64,000 nt of DNA from Fundicoccus sp052116145 (GCF_052116145.1 NZ_JBQKLQ010000001.1:682001-746000), one strand, 5' to 3'. Shown: positions 8,573-17,982, numbered from the stretch's first letter. Made by a program: numbers and translations. Notes: generated from the sequence alone by a model not told the origin.

Positions 8573-11134
8573 TTACTGACTAATTTCAAAATTTACTAAA
8601 ACTTCTAATTGTTCACGAACTTGTTGTGAATAATATTTCGTATAAACTCTCTCATCAAATAAATAGGCTGTATTGATTTCAAAAGAATCTCTCAAATAGT
8701 TCGTAAGGACTTTAAAATCTTGAATCATTTGCGGTAATAACACTTCATGAAAGTCAGTTTCATCTGTTTCTTTTAAATACTCACTCATCGCAAGCATCAA
8801 AGAGTTCTTAGGAGAATTAAAAGGTAAGCTACTGATTAGAATATCAAATGTCTCATTAGGAATCCTCCATTGTTCTGTCAGTAAGGCGTTCCAACTTAAC
8901 GCAACAATTGATGGTTTCATTTCTTGAGCACGCCTTTTAATCTTTTTTAAACTACCACTAACACCTTGTGCATGTAAAGAAAAATGAGTCTTAATCACTT
9001 CAGATTTAGACAGAATACGATAGGTCTCTTGCGCAGCCGCCTTACTATTAACAATGATCAATAGATAGTCGGCTAAAGAATCAATATTTTCTTCGATAAA
9101 TTGACAGTGTAATTTTTCGAATTTCTGTGTAGCTATTGACTCGTCTGATTCTTGAATAAATTCGATTGGTACTTTTATGTTTAATGGGGCAAGTTGTGAT
9201 ACTTTCGGTAAGGAATAAAAGTAAAAATTATGTAACTGCAGCCATTCGTATGTACCATTATTTTGTAAATAATGTAAGTCACCCGGACTCAAAAAGAGCA
9301 ATTGCTCAAATTTTCGCAAGTAATTGATATGACTTTCTTCAAGCACCAGTCTTTCTTTAATTAATTCTACATGGAAAAACTGTCCTTGAATATATTCAGC
9401 TTTGATTAACCAATAACTCGCTCCATAAGCGTTCGCTATATTATGTCGCAAGGAATGTTTAAGTAATCTAAAGTGATACAACCAATTGGGATCCACTTCT
9501 GAAATAGTGTTTTTCAACCGATGATTATCTAATTCAACCAATCTCTCTAAGTCAGAATAAATCGCTTGAATTGTTGCGATTACTTGGCTGAAATACTGAC
9601 TAGCCGTATCTTTCGTTGAAATGAAGTGTTCAACCTTCGTTTTCTTCAACTTATTCTTAGGTAAACCTTTTAGTAGAAATTGACAATAATTAAAGAGTTC
9701 ATTGAAGGCTTCGGTAAATTCTTGAAGTTTTTTTAAAAAATGGGATGAGCTAGTTGTTTCCAAGGAATGATATGTTAGTTGATCTATCAGTAAACGGGTG
9801 CGAGTAAACCATTCGCTAATTGAAAATTTATCTTGATAAGTCTGTCTAACACGCTTTGTGTAAAAACTTAAATTATCTATTAATAAAGTGCGTTTGAATA
9901 GTGCTTGATTCACTTGGTCATAATAACGTGTTAATTCAGATAAGAAACGATGATCCATTAAAATCACTCGCGCCAAGTAGCTTTTTTCTATCATATTTTG
10001 ATAAAATTGATGGCTTCTGTTCGATAAATATCTTTCAGTGTATTTACTTAACAAAGCTTGTGTACATAATTCTTGATTAAGTTCATCATAGTCACCGTTT
10101 TTCGTAAACGATAACCAATTAATAGTAGCAGCGATAATGATAAGTTCTTGCTGATTACTCAATGGCGACGGTTGGTAAATTTCTAATAAACGTTTAAATG
10201 CACCGACATGAATAAAATGCCGGGCGTTTTTTAACACAAGGATGTCTTCAGCTGACACTTGATCTTTCAAGAATGATAGCCAATCTTTTAAACGATTAGA
10301 ACGAGTAACGGCTAAAGCAAAGGCTTGATTCTGATTAAGTAATTCACTAATAAGACTTTGTACTAATTCTTCATTGATTGGTTGTAGGGCATCTTCAACC
10401 ACTATTTGTTTTTTTTCGTTAGTTTTTTCAAGAATTAATTGAGCAAATTGTTGATTACTATGCCCCACTTTACCTTCGTTTGCAATTGATTTTCTGATGA
10501 ATGGTGCCTCACTAATCGCATCCTGATTCAATGTAAATAAAGAAGGTTGATCAAACAATTCGATTTCTTCATTCGGTAAAGCTTCGACGAAAGGACGCAT
10601 ATTGAGTAACACACCCTTAGGTAGATCTTGAACTCTCATCGCTAAGTGATGCAGTAATTGAGTTGTCAACTGAGCGTCAGCTAAAGCGTCATGCGCATTT
10701 TCGAAAAACAAATTGAAATGTTTACTCAAATCATTAAGGTTAAAGCCTGGTGCTTGTGGAATTAGAATTTTAGCTAATTTCACTGTGTCTAACGCTATAG
10801 GTTCGAAACTCTCATAACCATGAAGCCTAAAGTTCTCTTGCAGAAAGTTTAAATCCAACGCTAGGTTATGAGCAACAAAAACACAGTCGCGTAAACGTTC
10901 ATACCACAAGCCCGCTACTTGTTTAAAGGTTGGTGCTTTTAAAACCACTTCTTGATTGATTCCTGTTAGCTGAGAAATATGAAAAGGGATCTCTATTTCA
11001 GGATTAATTAGCATATTATGCTCTTGTATAATATGTCCCTCTTCAATAATCACAGCTGCGATTTGAATGATTTGATCGCCCTCTTCTATTCGAGGTCCTG
11101 TTGTTTCAATATCAACAATTGCGATTTTTGTCAT
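8573..11134 (-). CDS. dinG: DinG-family 3'-5' exonuclease with a degenerate helicase domain
   Basis: The first ~165 residues are a complete DEDDh exonuclease: Asp8 and Glu10 in DIETTG, Asp94 in HNLALDLNFL, and His148 and Asp153 in HDALADAQL. The remaining ~690 residues align by eye with the XPD/DinG helicase, but the ATPase motifs are gone. Where Walker A (EAGTGTGKS) should be, the protein has EDALQPINE (247-255). The DEAH box is DNLS (420-423). Motif VI (QGxGRxIR) is replaced around 805-816. There is no cluster of four cysteines for an iron-sulfur domain. S. aureus DinG is known to be an exonuclease without helicase activity; this protein has gone further, losing the ATP site as well. It lies between cca and ypmB, as part of the usual dinG-ypmB-asnS block. 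Confidence 0.88.
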   Translation of the reverse strand: MTKIAIVDIETTGPRIEEGDQIIQIAAVIIEEGHIIQEHNMLINPEIEIPFHISQLTGINQEVVLKAPTFKQVAGLWYERLRDCVFVAHNLALDLNFLQENFRLHGYESFEPIALDTVKLAKILIPQAPGFNLNDLSKHFNLFFENAHDALADAQLTTQLLHHLAMRVQDLPKGVLLNMRPFVEALPNEEIELFDQPSLFTLNQDAISEAPFIRKSIANEGKVGHSNQQFAQLILEKTNEKKQIVVEDALQPINEELVQSLISELLNQNQAFALAVTRSNRLKDWLSFLKDQVSAEDILVLKNARHFIHVGAFKRLLEIYQPSPLSNQQELIIIAATINWLSFTKNGDYDELNQELCTQALLSKYTERYLSNRSHQFYQNMIEKSYLARVILMDHRFLSELTRYYDQVNQALFKRTLLIDNLSFYTKRVRQTYQDKFSISEWFTRTRLLIDQLTYHSLETTSSSHFLKKLQEFTEAFNELFNYCQFLLKGLPKNKLKKTKVEHFISTKDTASQYFSQVIATIQAIYSDLERLVELDNHRLKNTISEVDPNWLYHFRLLKHSLRHNIANAYGASYWLIKAEYIQGQFFHVELIKERLVLEESHINYLRKFEQLLFLSPGDLHYLQNNGTYEWLQLHNFYFYSLPKVSQLAPLNIKVPIEFIQESDESIATQKFEKLHCQFIEENIDSLADYLLIIVNSKAAAQETYRILSKSEVIKTHFSLHAQGVSGSLKKIKRRAQEMKPSIVALSWNALLTEQWRIPNETFDILISSLPFNSPKNSLMLAMSEYLKETDETDFHEVLLPQMIQDFKVLTNYLRDSFEINTAYLFDERVYTKYYSQQVREQLEVLVNFEISQ

Positions 11135-11174
11135 AGTTTATATCCCTCAATTTCTTGCTAAGCAGTATCGTTGT

Positions 11175-12416
11175 CTATTTAGATTCTTGGCCATAGTGTT
11201 TGATGACATATTCAATCAAAATTCGTTCTTGGTTCACGAGCTGCTTAGTGACGACGAACTGTTCGACGTCACTTAATATTTTGCCTACTAATGGGCCACC
11301 TTTTTTCATGCTTAATGCTGTCATGATTCGGCGTCCGTCCAATTGTAATTCATTTCGTTGCTTAATCGGTAATGCATGGTAAATCGTCATTAATTGCTCT
11401 GACAAAGCATGCTGATGAACAATTAAAAATTCATAAACTCTTTGAATAATATCGTCAGGATATTGGTAAACAGTCCACGGTTCTAAAGACTGACGGTCGA
11501 TTGCTTTAAGTAATGACATGCTCGCTTGTACGTCCTTGATGAACTGTTTGCTATGCGTCCATTTTTGTAACAAGTTTTTTATTCTCGTTTCACTTTTAAT
11601 TCCTGCATGATATAAAAACAAGGTCCAAACAAAACTCTCGTCTCTAGCAATTCCATTTTCAATCATAGGTTTAACAGCCATTTTGAGCCCTTCAACCCCT
11701 TCTTCCACTGGAAGTCCGGCAAAGGGTTCAATGTACTCGCAAAGACCTGTCAATGGCAATAATTGACCATTTAAGTGGAAGTAAGCACCTTGGAAAAACT
11801 TACTAACTTCGATTCGAATTCTTTCAATTGAAACATTCTCAATTAATGGAGCAAGTTGTTGCAAAGCTAAAAAAGTTTCGCTCTCAATTTTAAAGCCTAA
11901 TTGACTGGCAAATCGAATGGCACGCAACATTCTTAAAGCATCTTCATTAAAACGCTCGTTTGCTTGCCCCACCGCCCGAATCACTCTTGCGTTTAAATCT
12001 TTTAAGCCCTGATGGTAATCATATAATTGGCCGTGACGATCAAAAGCAAGAGCATTAATCGTGAAATCTCGTCTTAAAGTATCTTCCTCAAGATTACGCA
12101 CAAAGTGCACTTCGTCTGGCCTTCTAAAGTCGCTATAAGTCCCTTCAGTTCTAAAGGTTGTAACTTCATAAGGAACCTCTTGGTAAAGTACTACAATCGT
12201 TCCATGCTCTTTACCTACATCAAAAGTGTGTTTGAATATACTCTGAATTTCATCAGGTGTGGCATTACTTGCGATATCTATATCGTGAATCGGTAAGTTT
12301 AATAACGTATCGCGAACACACCCACCAACAAAATAAGCCTCATAACCATGAGACTCAATCGTACTTAAAACCGGTAAAGCCGTCTGAAACAGCTGATCGG
12401 ATAACTCAATTTTCAT
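11175..12416 (-). CDS. cca: CCA-adding tRNA nucleotidyltransferase
   Basis: This class II nucleotidyltransferase builds or repairs the CCA end of tRNA. The catalytic head shows YFVGGCVRDTLLNLP followed by HDIDIASNATP, with the two metal-binding aspartates in DID. Next come EDTLRRDFTINALAFD, the DYHQGLKDLNARVIRAVG segment and NEDALRMLRAIRFASQLGF. The C-terminal ~200 residues are helical body and tail. At 413 residues it is full length and matches Gram-positive Cca enzymes. The ATG at 12416 lies inside the end of the upstream ypiB gene (11-base overlap), so translation is probably coupled. The ribosome binding site GAGGTGAG is within ypiB. Confidence 0.95.
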   Translation of the reverse strand: MKIELSDQLFQTALPVLSTIESHGYEAYFVGGCVRDTLLNLPIHDIDIASNATPDEIQSIFKHTFDVGKEHGTIVVLYQEVPYEVTTFRTEGTYSDFRRPDEVHFVRNLEEDTLRRDFTINALAFDRHGQLYDYHQGLKDLNARVIRAVGQANERFNEDALRMLRAIRFASQLGFKIESETFLALQQLAPLIENVSIERIRIEVSKFFQGAYFHLNGQLLPLTGLCEYIEPFAGLPVEEGVEGLKMAVKPMIENGIARDESFVWTLFLYHAGIKSETRIKNLLQKWTHSKQFIKDVQASMSLLKAIDRQSLEPWTVYQYPDDIIQRVYEFLIVHQHALSEQLMTIYHALPIKQRNELQLDGRRIMTALSMKKGGPLVGKILSDVEQFVVTKQLVNQERILIEYVIKHYGQESK

Positions 12417-12954
12417 CTAGCTCACCTCTAAGTTGCTCTATTTGCTTTAAATAATAGCTGACCTGTTCAAATTGATGTTTATCAAGGGCACCATCTAATT
12501 TCTTACTTAATTGTTTAATAGTCGCTTCAATACTTAATCGTTCCAAATGTGCGTTAGTTTTTAAGACTAACTCATCATCTTGCGGCATAAATGGGTTTTC
12601 TTCAAAGATATCTAAATGGTAAAGCTGCTGAAAATAATCAGGCGTATTGAATTCTAGATAAAATTTTTGCTGTTCAAATTTAGTACTTAAACGGATGTCA
12701 TGAAAAGCTTGCTCACACAAAGTGTAGCTCAACTGATCTTTATAATAAACAAAAGGAACCTGTGTATTTTGTTGATATGAAATATAAATCCCTCGGGGAG
12801 TATATTTCACATTTTCAGTAAACACAACAGAATTAATGATGTTTGGCTGTGTTTTTAAAAAATTGAGCAAATAAGTGACCGTCGGATTAACATGATGATA
12901 CTTTTGTAGAATATAGTCAATAAATTGACGCTTGCGTTGGTTATGATTAATCAT
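12406..12954 (-). CDS. ypiB: YpiB family protein (UPF0302)
   Basis: The protein carries the hallmarks of Bacillus YpiB: VKYTPRGIYIS near residue 50, AFHDIRLS near residue 83 and FEENPFMP near 117. A C-terminal helical IDEALDK-like segment follows (LDGALDKHQFEQVSYYLKQIEQL). The function is unknown. The family is soluble, and in Bacillus it is adjacent to the TPR gene ypiA, as here. The gene overlaps cca by 11 bases and follows ypiA by 64 bases, so all three are likely in one transcript. The name comes from motif and gene-order resemblance, not from a search. Confidence 0.82.
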   Translation of the reverse strand: MINHNQRKRQFIDYILQKYHHVNPTVTYLLNFLKTQPNIINSVVFTENVKYTPRGIYISYQQNTQVPFVYYKDQLSYTLCEQAFHDIRLSTKFEQQKFYLEFNTPDYFQQLYHLDIFEENPFMPQDDELVLKTNAHLERLSIEATIKQLSKKLDGALDKHQFEQVSYYLKQIEQLRGELDEN

Positions 12955-13018
12955 GTTTTTCCCTACTTTCTATTGATACTTAGTAGACTGGATACAGTGA
13001 GCTGGTTTTTAATGAGTC

Positions 13019-14323
13019 CTAATAGTCTTGTGAGAGTGTCTTTCTCATTTGAGTTCTTAAACTCTTCAACTGCGCTGTGTCATAGATAGAATGTTTATAT
13101 TTTTCTGCCACTTCAAAAGCTCTCTTAATATCGCCTATTGTTTGGTAGAATTTGACAATGTTAGAAACTAACTCTGATTCTGGTGCCATTTGTTCTAAAG
13201 CCAACAGATAAAACTTTTCGACATATTCCATCATGTTTAATTTTTCATAAGTAATCGCAAATAAATAACTCAACACTAGTTCATCTTCGAAAGCACCTGC
13301 TAACGTTTTAAGATAGTGTAAAGCATCTTGTGGTTTATCTGTTGCGATTTTATAGCGAACAAGATAACTAATAATTTTATACTGTTCCTCTGCATCATCT
13401 GTATACTCACAGTAATCAATCATCTTATTAATCAGTACTTGCGGAAACTCTTGAATTTTATTAGCCGCATCAGCCACTTCTAAAATCGTTTCATGGTAAG
13501 ATGGTAACGCATTTGCTAACAAATGAATAATATCTTTTAATCCTTCTTTTTGTCCTGTCTCAACGTACAGTTCCATTAAGAGTAAACGTGCATCTAGGAA
13601 ATCATAATCCATCGCAATAGCTTCAGCAGCATACGTGATCGCTTGTTGAAATTGAAAAGCTCTCTTATAGGCAAGTGCTAGAATAAACGCTTCTTCAGAA
13701 TTTTCAACTGGTAAAGCTTCTGATAGCATTAGTTTTTCAATTTTTTCAATATCAATGACTTCTTTTGAAATTTCTATCTCGACTAGTTTTAGTCGAATTG
13801 TACGTCCATCTACTTGATCTTTAAAATAATCAAATGCTGTTTGATAAAAATACTCTGCTTTATCATAAATGTGATTTGTTAGGTATAACTCCGCTAACTC
13901 AACATAAGCTTGTGGCTTTGTCGGAAATTTCTTCACGTTCGCAAGCAATAAATCTTTCGCCTGGTTCATATCTCCTAGCTCAATTAAAATGCGAGCTTCT
14001 AAAAGAGACGTTTTATTACGTAAAGGGCCATCTAAACGCTTAATCCAAGCATATGCCTCCTCAAATTGGGCATATTCATAATACGCTTTTGAAATTAAAT
14101 AAATTATGTTCGAATTTAGTTTAATCTCATATAAAACAGTTAAAATTTCAATTTGCATATCGCGGTAGCCAGTTTGTGCATAGTACTCGGCTACATTTAT
14201 CAGCTCATTATAAATAATCGGATCAGTCTCTGCTTCAATATAATACTCTTCAAGCACAATCGACAATTGTTCCATATTCTCTAGCTGAGATAAATCTTTC
14301 ATCATTTGATCAAACAATGACAT
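13019..14323 (-). CDS. ypiA: Tetratricopeptide-repeat protein, YpiA-like
   Basis: This 434-residue soluble protein is built almost entirely of helix pairs with TPR spacing. Examples are YEYAQFEEAYAWIKRL, AYVELAELYLTNHIYDKAEYFY and IVKFYQTIGDIKRAFEVAEKY. There is no signal peptide or membrane segment. Position next to ypiB and the TPR content match Bacillus YpiA, whose biochemical role is not well defined. AAAGGAGG lies just before the ATG, and an extended -10 promoter lies 30 bases upstream. It is the first gene of the series leading to dnaD. Other helical-repeat proteins could look similar, but the neighbourhood favours YpiA. Confidence 0.82.
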   Translation of the reverse strand: MSLFDQMMKDLSQLENMEQLSIVLEEYYIEAETDPIIYNELINVAEYYAQTGYRDMQIEILTVLYEIKLNSNIIYLISKAYYEYAQFEEAYAWIKRLDGPLRNKTSLLEARILIELGDMNQAKDLLLANVKKFPTKPQAYVELAELYLTNHIYDKAEYFYQTAFDYFKDQVDGRTIRLKLVEIEISKEVIDIEKIEKLMLSEALPVENSEEAFILALAYKRAFQFQQAITYAAEAIAMDYDFLDARLLLMELYVETGQKEGLKDIIHLLANALPSYHETILEVADAANKIQEFPQVLINKMIDYCEYTDDAEEQYKIISYLVRYKIATDKPQDALHYLKTLAGAFEDELVLSYLFAITYEKLNMMEYVEKFYLLALEQMAPESELVSNIVKFYQTIGDIKRAFEVAEKYKHSIYDTAQLKSLRTQMRKTLSQDY

Positions 14324-14352
14324 ATGACGCCTCCTTTTTTCAGGTCTGTATT

Positions 14353-14361
14353 ATTATAACA
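14353..14361 (-). promoter_or_regulatory. Extended -10 promoter of ypiA
   Basis: The minus strand reads TGTTATAAT, a perfect extended -10 (TGnTATAAT, hexamer at 14353-14358), with no good -35. It stands ~30 bases before ypiA and probably drives the ypiA-ypiB-cca-dinG series. Confidence 0.65.
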
Positions 14362-14379
14362 TGAACTCGAAGGCTTAAA

Positions 14380-14660
14380 AAGTTACATAGTCAAAATAAT
14401 GAGCTTATCTCTATTTTGATAGATTTTGAATTAAATTAGGAAGTACTGACCTCTCAATTTTTTTAGTTTACCAGTAGATTTGTATTTTCTATATTGCTAA
14501 TTAAAAACTTGGTCACATTTTTTGGGGGGCTAAGTATAAATAACTAGTTAGTTCGATTAAATTTATATCATAAGGAAAATAATATGGATATTTCGCGTTT
14601 AAGCAGAAGATTCGTTTAAGCCTACCGTCCCTTTTGTCCCCATTCTCATAAATACCCAAA
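14380..14660. other. Non-coding interval between ypiA and HU
   Basis: No gene of normal size is visible here. It holds a direct repeat CGTTTAAGC (14596-14604 and 14613-14621). A possible 11-codon micro-ORF starting at ATG 14584 (MDISRLSRRFV) is preceded by AAGGAAAA. The sequence is AT-rich, with a GGGGGG run at 14523-14528. Nothing resembles a known structured RNA that I recognise. Confidence 0.4.
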
Positions 14661-14663
14661 ATA

Positions 14664-14697
14664 AAAACCCCTAAGGCCTTCCGGCTCTAGGGGTTTT
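14664..14697 (-). terminator. Terminator of the HU gene
   Basis: AAAACCCCTA pairs with TAGGGGTTTT (14664-14673 with 14688-14697), and the loop folds again as GCC-GGAA-GGC. It is 9 bases past the HU stop. The A- and T-flanked stem suggests it works in both directions. Confidence 0.85.
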
Positions 14698-14706
14698 AAT
14701 CTTAAA

Positions 14707-14982
14707 TTATTTTACAGCGTCTTTTAAAGCTTTACCAGCTTTGAAGCCTGGAACTTTGCTAGCTGCGATTTCAATTTCTTCACCTGTTTGAGGGTTGCGA
14801 CCTTTTCTTGCTGCACGGTCACGAACTTCAAAAGTACCGAAGCCAATTACTTGTACTTTCTCGCCTTCAGCAAGAACGTCTTGAATTGTTTCAAATAACG
14901 CTTCAACTGTTGCTGTAACGTCCTTCTTAGTTAAATTTGTTTTTGCTGCTACTCTTTCTACTAATTCTGCTTTGTTTGCCAT
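14707..14982 (-). CDS. hup: DNA-binding protein HU
   Basis: HU is the abundant small nucleoid protein that bends and protects DNA as a dimer. The 91 residues match the family throughout: MANKAELVERVAAKTNLTKKDV, the GFGTFEVRDRAARKGRNPQTGE arm, then KVPGFKAGKALKDAVK. Length is exactly normal. GGAGG precedes the ATG, and the gene has its own promoter and strong terminator, consistent with a highly expressed single-gene transcript. Confidence 0.97.
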   Translation of the reverse strand: MANKAELVERVAAKTNLTKKDVTATVEALFETIQDVLAEGEKVQVIGFGTFEVRDRAARKGRNPQTGEEIEIAASKVPGFKAGKALKDAVK

Positions 14983-15079
14983 CTTAGTATATCCTCCTTT
15001 AAAATAGTGCTCTTTTTGAGCAACTTTCTTTTTAATGAAATAAACCCGTGGGTATAATCATCTTGGTTATTTCTTTAAT

Positions 15080-15108
15080 AGAATATCACATAAAACTTGC
15101 TATTACAA
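15080..15108 (-). promoter_or_regulatory. Promoter of the HU gene
   Basis: On the minus strand TTGTAA (15103-15108) and TATTCT (15080-15085) are 17 bases apart. The leader also contains a TGCTC-TTTTT-GAGCA hairpin (15006-15020) just before the ribosome binding site. Confidence 0.6.
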
Positions 15109-15141
15109 TGTTTTACTATGATAACTAGTAATTTAACCAGA

Positions 15142-16455
15142 TTATTTCCGTTCTCTTACGAGAAGTTTTAGAGGTGTTCCGTCGAAATAAAATGCATGAC
15201 GCAATTGATTTTCTAAGAAACGTTCATAACTAAAATGCATCAATTCAACGTCATTGACAAAGACAACGAAAGTTGGTGGATTGACCGCGACTTGTGTCAT
15301 GTAATAGATTTTTAGGCGACGGCCTTTGTCTGTCGGTGTAGGGTTCATTGCGACTGCATCACTTACTACATCGTTTAACACTGAAGATTGTACACGTCGA
15401 TTACGGTTATCGTAAATCATCTCTAATAATTCAGGCAACTTATTTAGTCTTTGACCTGTTAATGCACTAACAAATAGAATCGGTGCAAAAGATAAATATT
15501 GAAATTCAGCCCGAATATCTTTAGTAAATTCTTCGAACTTTTTATCTGATTTATCCACAGCATCCCATTTATTTACAACGAGAATAATCCCTTTACCTGC
15601 GTCATATGCGTAACCGGCAACTCTTTTATCTTGTTCACGAATACCAGTTTCAGCATCAATTACAACACAGACAATATCACTACGATCAATCGCAGACATT
15701 GCTCTTAACACACTATACTTTTCAGTATGTTCGTACACTTTTCCACGTTTACGAATACCCGCTGTATCAATCATCGTAAATTCACGCCCATTTTCACTAG
15801 TAAATTTAGTATCTACGGCTTCTCGTGTTGTTCCCTCAATGTTAGAAACGATCACACGCTCTTCCTTTAAAATACTGTTTACTAAACTAGATTTACCAAC
15901 GTTAGGTCGTCCGATAAAGCTAAATTTGATAGAGGTATCCTCTTCTGTTTCATCGCTGTCTGATGGCGCTTGAACCATAATTTCATCAAGTAAATCACCA
16001 AAACCAGTTCCGTGTGATCCAGAAACCGGGAATGGATCGCCATGACCTAATGCATAGAAATCATAAATCGCTTGTCTTTGCTCTGGGTTATCTGTTTTAT
16101 TTACTGCTAAGATAACAGGTTTTTTCGTGCGATGTAATTGGTGACCAATTTCTTCATCAGCATCTGTCAAACCCTCTTGTGCACTAACGAGAAAAATAAT
16201 AATGTCCGCTTCATCCATCGCGATTTCAGCTTGAAAACGCACTTGATCCATTAATGGCTCATCACTCATTTCAATCCCGCCTGTATCAATCAAACGAAAC
16301 TCTTTGCCTAGCCATTCACCTGTGCCATAAATTCTGTCACGAGTCACACCTGGATAGTCTGCAACGATCGAAACACGCTCACCGATTAAACGGTTAAATA
16401 CAGTCGATTTACCAACGTTTGGTCTTCCGACCAATGCTATAGTTGGAATACTCAT
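15142..16455 (-). CDS. der: Tandem GTPase Der (EngA), 50S ribosome assembly
   Basis: Der is an essential GTPase with two G domains that helps mature the large ribosomal subunit. The first G domain opens with GRPNVGKST near residue 9 and has DTGG and NKTD. The second has GRPNVGKSS near residue 182, then DTAG and NKWD. A KH-like domain closes the protein (TPTDKGRRLKIYYMTQ, FVNDVELMHFSYERFLEN). At 437 residues it is full length. GAGGTGAG precedes the ATG. The gene sits between HU and rpsA, a common Firmicute neighbourhood, and is separated from rpsA by a hairpin terminator. Confidence 0.97.
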   Translation of the reverse strand: MSIPTIALVGRPNVGKSTVFNRLIGERVSIVADYPGVTRDRIYGTGEWLGKEFRLIDTGGIEMSDEPLMDQVRFQAEIAMDEADIIIFLVSAQEGLTDADEEIGHQLHRTKKPVILAVNKTDNPEQRQAIYDFYALGHGDPFPVSGSHGTGFGDLLDEIMVQAPSDSDETEEDTSIKFSFIGRPNVGKSSLVNSILKEERVIVSNIEGTTREAVDTKFTSENGREFTMIDTAGIRKRGKVYEHTEKYSVLRAMSAIDRSDIVCVVIDAETGIREQDKRVAGYAYDAGKGIILVVNKWDAVDKSDKKFEEFTKDIRAEFQYLSFAPILFVSALTGQRLNKLPELLEMIYDNRNRRVQSSVLNDVVSDAVAMNPTPTDKGRRLKIYYMTQVAVNPPTFVVFVNDVELMHFSYERFLENQLRHAFYFDGTPLKLLVRERK

Positions 16456-16508
16456 TCTTCACTCACCTCCGTGATTTTCTTGTTAAATTCTAGAATTAGA
16501 CAAAACAA

Positions 16509-16535
16509 GAGACTGACCAAGAATTAGTCAGTCTC
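16509..16535 (-). terminator. Terminator of rpsA
   Basis: GAGACTGAC (16509-16517) pairs perfectly with GTCAGTCTC (16527-16535) around a 9-base loop. On the minus strand it is followed by a T-rich TTGTTTTGTCT. It lies between rpsA and der. Confidence 0.75.
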
Positions 16536-16566
16536 CATGCCTTTAAATCCAATTCAAATACTTAAA

Positions 16567-17901
16567 TTAGTCTTGTTCTGACTCTTCTGAGCTTAGTGCG
16601 TCAAAAGCATCACCTAACATATCAGCTAATGTGAAACTACCTTCTGATGATGTATCAGAATATGTTTCAGTTGCTGGTTTTTGTTTAGCTCTTGGTTTGC
16701 GTTGTCTTGGTGCAGATTCTCTCGCTGCTGGAGCTTCGCCTTCTTCTTGAGCAGGCTTGTCTAACAATGCTTTAATTGATAATGATAAACGTTGAGCTTC
16801 TGGATCAGCACTCAATACTTTCACTTCAATTTCTTGACCCTCTTGTAATTTTTCGTGAGGTGTCGCAATGTGTTCGTGAGCAATTTGAGAAATATGTACT
16901 AAACCTTCAACAGCTGGGAATACTTCAACGAAAGCACCAAAGCTTGTTAAGCGTTTAACAGTACCTGTTAATACAGATCCTTCTGGAGCTTTTTCTTCGA
17001 TATTATCCCAAGGTCCAGCTAAAGTATCTTTAATTGATAATGACACTCTACCTTTTTCTTTATCTACAGATAAAACCTTAACATTAACTTTGTCGCCAAT
17101 TGTTAAAACATCACTTGGTTTAGCAATGTGCTCGTGAGCAATGCGGCTGATATGAACTAATCCATCAACGCCACCTAAATCAACGAAAGCACCAAAGTTA
17201 GTTAAACGAGCTACTGTACCTTCAACTACTGAATCTTCTACTAATTCGTCCATTAAAGACTCACGTTTAGCTTCACGTTCTTTACGTGCAATTTCTTTAT
17301 GAGATAAGATTAAACGGTTTTCGCTTGGCTCAATCTCAATAATAGCAAATTCTAAAGTTTTACCTTTATAAGAAGAAAAGTCTTCTACGAAGTGATCTTC
17401 AACCATTGATGCAGGTACGAATCCACGTACACCAGCGTCAACAACTAAACCACCTTTTACAACATCTTTAACAGGTGCTGTAATAGTTTCGCCTTTATCT
17501 GCTTTTTCTTGGATTTCAACCCAAACTTTTTTAGCGTCTACACGTTTTTTAGATAATAAGAAGTTTCCATTCTCTTTATCTTTAATAGGCTTCAACACTA
17601 CTAATTCAATTTCATCACCAATGTTAACAATATCTGTTAACTCTTCGTAAGGTGCAGCTGATAATTCGTTTGGTGGGATTACACCCTCCAGGCCGCCACT
17701 TTCTTTAATTGCAACACGTACTTGATTGTCATCAAAAGCTAACACATCACCTTTAACAGTGTCGCCAACTTTAATATCTAAGACGCTTTCTAAAGCATCT
17801 TCCATTGAAGTCATTGTTGCTTCAACCTTTTCAGCTGATTCAACCTCTTCAGCTGATTCAACTTCTTCATTTAATTCATTATTCTCTACAAACTCTGACA
17901 T
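16567..17901 (-). CDS. rpsA: S1 RNA-binding domain protein (30S ribosomal protein S1 homologue)
   Basis: Four S1 repeats follow an acidic N-terminal segment that contains the duplicated SAEEVESAEEVESAE. The repeats begin near residues 46 (GDTVKGDVLAFDD), 133 (GETITAPVKDVVKGG), 218 (DSVVEGTVARLTNFGAFVDL) and 305 (GSVLTGTVKRLTSFGAF). The last two have the canonical GLVHISQ/RIAHEHI. The C-terminal ~60 residues are low complexity with ESAPRQRKPRAKQK. Firmicute S1 proteins are shorter than the six-repeat E. coli S1, and their role in translation initiation is less strict. It lies downstream of cmk, as in many bacteria, and has its own extended -10 promoter. Confidence 0.93.
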   Translation of the reverse strand: MSEFVENNELNEEVESAEEVESAEKVEATMTSMEDALESVLDIKVGDTVKGDVLAFDDNQVRVAIKESGGLEGVIPPNELSAAPYEELTDIVNIGDEIELVVLKPIKDKENGNFLLSKKRVDAKKVWVEIQEKADKGETITAPVKDVVKGGLVVDAGVRGFVPASMVEDHFVEDFSSYKGKTLEFAIIEIEPSENRLILSHKEIARKEREAKRESLMDELVEDSVVEGTVARLTNFGAFVDLGGVDGLVHISRIAHEHIAKPSDVLTIGDKVNVKVLSVDKEKGRVSLSIKDTLAGPWDNIEEKAPEGSVLTGTVKRLTSFGAFVEVFPAVEGLVHISQIAHEHIATPHEKLQEGQEIEVKVLSADPEAQRLSLSIKALLDKPAQEEGEAPAARESAPRQRKPRAKQKPATETYSDTSSEGSFTLADMLGDAFDALSSEESEQD

Positions 17902-17973
17902 CTACCAGTTCCTCCTAAGCGATTACCTAAAAATTGTTGCTTGTATAACTAGTATACAAACCACCTAATAATA

Positions 17974-17982
17974 ATTGTAACA
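17974..17982 (-). promoter_or_regulatory. Promoter of rpsA
   Basis: The minus strand has an extended -10, TGTTACAAT (hexamer 17974-17979), with TAGACT 17 bases upstream as a weak -35. The leader holds an inverted repeat TGTATA...TATACA (17942-17958) that could be a hairpin or an operator. Confidence 0.55.
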
